A stretch of DNA of 64,000 bases, taken from positions 39,410-103,409 of the forward strand of contig JBMYSZ010000012.1 of NCBI GenBank assembly GCA_049603835.1, in the 5' to 3' direction. Within the stretch, counting starts at the first letter, position 1, and the number at the start of each line of letters is the position of its first letter. The stretch comes from Mangrovicoccus sp049603835 (lineage in GTDB: Bacteria > Pseudomonadota > Alphaproteobacteria > Rhodobacterales > Rhodobacteraceae). A program made the translations under genes and the position numbers. Shown here piece after piece: positions 62,049 to 64,000 of the stretch. The notes beneath the pieces are model-generated. The model was not told where the DNA came from and searched no databases. It worked only from the letters and a program-made list of their open reading frames with translations.

Positions 62049-63740
62049 CTAAACCTCGTCCGGGAAGTGTTTCAGCGTCAGGCGGATTGGGTTTGGCGCT
62101 GCTTGGCCAAGGCCGCAAATGGAAGCATCGGCCATGGTTTGGCAGAGTTCTTCCAATAATGGGCCGTCCCAATGATCCGCTTCCATCAATTTGACTGCTT
62201 TTTCGCAACCCACCCGGCAGGGAGTGCATTGGCCGCAGCTTTCATCCTCAAAGAAGCGAAGCATATTTAATGCGGCGGCTTTGGCGCTATCTTGATCCGA
62301 CAAAACGACCACCGCAGCAGAGCCAATGAATGTGCCATATTCTTGCAGCGTATCGAAATCCAGAGGCACATCATTGAGGCTGGCTGGCAGCAAACCAGAG
62401 GATGGGCCGCCAGGCTGATAAGCTTTGAATTCATGACCGTCCAGCATACCGCCTGCAGCGTCGATCACATCCAATATGGTCGAGCCGGCGGGCAAGAGAT
62501 GCACGCCTGGCTTTTTCACCCGCCCCGAAACCGAATAGCTGCGCAGGCCCTTGCGGCCGTTTTTCTCAACCGAGGACAGGATTTCCGGCCCCTCCCGGCA
62601 AATGCGCGCCACCCAATAAAGAGTTTCCACATTATGGACCAATGTTGGGCGATTAAAGAGTCCGACCTGTGCCACATAGGGCGGGCGATGCCGTGGCAGA
62701 CCCCGTTTGCCTTCAAGGGACTCGATCATCGCGGATTCTTCGCCGCAAATATACGCCCCAGCCCCACGACGCAGGTGAATATAGCCCTTGGCCACAATCC
62801 CCGCTTGTTCCAGCTCGGCAATTTCCTGCGCTAGGATCTTGAGAACTGCGGGATATTCGTCGCGCATATAGATATAGCAGGCCTCGGCTTCGACGGCCCA
62901 GGCGGCAATCAACATGCCCTCTAGGAACAGATGCGGCGTGCGTTCCAGATAGTACCGGTCCTTGAAAGTGCCGGGCTCTCCTTCATCGCCATTCACCGCC
63001 AAATAGCGTGGCCCTTCCGCTGCGCGGACAAAAGACCATTTGCGGCCAGAGGGGAAACCCGCCCCGCCAAGGCCACGAAGCCCCGCATCAAGAATGGTGG
63101 ATTGTACAGTCTCAGCTGTTTCTGCTCCACCGCGCAGCTCTGCGAGTTTGGCATATCCGCCTTTTTCGCGATAAGAGGAGAAATCCTCATAGGCTGGGAT
63201 CTCGGCTTTAGTACGGTTTGCAGCGATAGCCTCAGTGACCTTTTCGGGTGTCGCCAAGTCCAGGTGATAATGGCCGATTTCGCAGACAGGTGCAGTGTCG
63301 CAACGTCCCATACATGGGGCACGTAAGACGCGGATTTGGGCCGGGTCCAGGCCGGATTGCAGACCGTTCAAGAGCGCCTCCGCGCCCGCCATTTCACAAG
63401 ATAGCGAGTCGCAAACGCGGATGGTCAAGGATGGCGGCGGTGTTTCATCTTCGCGGATTGGATCGAAATGAGCGTAAAAACTCGCAACTTCCCAGACCTC
63501 GGTCTGAGACATTTTCAGTTCTTCTGCCAAGGCCCGCAGATTTTTCGCAGGCAAATGGCCAATATGATCTTGGATCCGATGAAGCCCTTCGATCAGCTGA
63601 TCTTTGTGGCGCGGCAGGTCTTCCAAGATCTCACGCGTCTCTGCCAGAGCTGTGTCAGATAGCTGACGCCCTTTGGGAAGTTTACGTCCCTTACCACGGG
63701 CCGATTTCCAGACGCCGGCCTTTTCGTCGAGCGGGCTCAT
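62049..63740 (-). CDS. Formate dehydrogenase diaphorase subunit, NuoE-NuoF (FdsG-FdsB) fusion
   Basis: The 563-residue protein joins two subunits. Residues about 30-160 are the NuoE/FdsG-like [2Fe-2S] thioredoxin-fold part (ICPs: VCDSLSCEMAG and APCMGRCDTAPVCEIGHY). Residues about 200-560 are NuoF/FdsB-like: FMN site GLGGAGFPSGRKWSFV, NADH site AVNGDEGEPGTFKDRYYLE and AGAYICGEESAMIESLEGKRG (in part), and the [4Fe-4S] motif CGQCTPCRVGCEKA. It accepts electrons from the alpha subunit and reduces NAD+. Fusion of the two subunits is seen in many roseobacters. It is the first gene of the operon. Confidence 0.93.
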   Translation of the reverse strand: MSPLDEKAGVWKSARGKGRKLPKGRQLSDTALAETREILEDLPRHKDQLIEGLHRIQDHIGHLPAKNLRALAEELKMSQTEVWEVASFYAHFDPIREDETPPPSLTIRVCDSLSCEMAGAEALLNGLQSGLDPAQIRVLRAPCMGRCDTAPVCEIGHYHLDLATPEKVTEAIAANRTKAEIPAYEDFSSYREKGGYAKLAELRGGAETAETVQSTILDAGLRGLGGAGFPSGRKWSFVRAAEGPRYLAVNGDEGEPGTFKDRYYLERTPHLFLEGMLIAAWAVEAEACYIYMRDEYPAVLKILAQEIAELEQAGIVAKGYIHLRRGAGAYICGEESAMIESLEGKRGLPRHRPPYVAQVGLFNRPTLVHNVETLYWVARICREGPEILSSVEKNGRKGLRSYSVSGRVKKPGVHLLPAGSTILDVIDAAGGMLDGHEFKAYQPGGPSSGLLPASLNDVPLDFDTLQEYGTFIGSAAVVVLSDQDSAKAAALNMLRFFEDESCGQCTPCRVGCEKAVKLMEADHWDGPLLEELCQTMADASICGLGQAAPNPIRLTLKHFPDEV

Positions 63741-63781
63741 GTCTCCTCCTCCCTTATTTTGCAGGTCAGTGGTGCTGCTTA

Positions 63782-63891
63782 TATAGTTAAGAAAGCTATA
63801 CTATGACCGCATAATTTTCATGTCGCGAGTGTATGCGGGGTGGCGTATCAATGCAGACAGCTACAATAGTATCGATTTAGGCGATCGATAC
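63782..63891. promoter_or_regulatory. Inverted repeats upstream of the formate dehydrogenase operon
   Basis: Two palindromes lie before the start at 63740: TATAG-N9-CTATA (63782-63800), of the size bound by LysR-type regulators, and GTATCGAT-N7-ATCGATAC (63869-63891). No regulator gene is in the window, so the binding protein is unknown. The rest of 63741-64000 has no supported gene; it may also carry the promoter of a divergent gene beyond the edge. Confidence 0.45.
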
Positions 63892-64000
63892 CCTGAGGGA
63901 TAGGGCTATTTGTCAGTGACTTCCTAAGGTAAAGTGCAATGGATGGGTAATCCCCCCGAAAATTAGGGGTGTTTGAAAGTAGAATTTTCTCGAAAGATGA

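Overview
The window is chromosomal DNA of an alphaproteobacterium of the Rhodobacteraceae (Roseobacter/Rhodobacter group). The basis is gene content and protein style: a CarD/CdnL regulator next to FdxA and a Suv3-like helicase, an lptF-lptG-lptD-surA-pdxA-rsmA run, a DUF4167 protein behind prfA-prmC, a smo/mtlK-type polyol operon and an NAD-linked formate dehydrogenase. Coding density is very high. No gap between genes exceeds 300 bases; the largest are 9388-9653, 49477-49750 and 63741-64000. I saw no rRNA, tRNA, CRISPR array, insertion sequence or prophage.

Layout. 1-3703 (+): an Anbu module of circularly permuted ATP-grasp (cut by the window edge), alpha-E protein, transglutaminase-like protein and the Anbu proteasome-like peptidase. 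3751-5618: hydrolase, SCP2 protein and secreted TPR protein. 5643-10163 (+): Suv3-like helicase, S4 RNA-binding protein, FdxA and CarD, with an unusual hairpin-rich leader before carD. 10275-12127: divergent cobS/cobT. 12211-17291: a KefB/C-type antiporter, a large membrane protein that looks like a GspL/PilM-type plus PilP-type fusion, and a SIMPL protein. 17302-23615: OAH sulfhydrylase, cupin, glycosyltransferase, Lrp/LysE pair, EamA transporter and enolase. 23730-31002 (all -): Fur-family regulator, PhzF, TerB-like protein, SelO, a short asparaginase-like protein with a nucleoside hydrolase, an orphan FbpA and MazG. 31109-34440 (+): DUF1499, prfA, prmC and DUF4167.

34551-41944 (-) is the envelope operon lptF-lptG-lptD-surA-pdxA-rsmA, with 1-4 base overlaps at most joints. 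42065-44008 (+) is pepA-holC, closed by a striking 32-bp inverted repeat. 44165-49476 holds a retropepsin-like protease, MarC, an ABC-F ATPase, ndk, a TfoX C-terminal protein, a 38-residue small protein and an isopenicillin-N-synthase-like oxygenase. 49751-51500 is a GSCFA/SGNH-like pair of unknown role. 51720-59159 is a polyol uptake operon (HAD phosphatase, SorC/DeoR-type regulator, SBP, two permeases, ATPase, mannitol dehydrogenase) with a palindromic operator candidate and its own terminator. 59272-63740 is a two-gene formate dehydrogenase.

Most genes are ordinary core functions. The parts most worth a second look are the Anbu peptide-tagging/degradation module, the GspL/PilM-PilP-like fusion, the GSCFA/SGNH pair, the small protein at 48255-48371, the carD leader, the inverted repeat at 44012-44149, and the C-terminal tandem duplication at the end of rsmA. 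I found no convincing wholly new multi-gene system.
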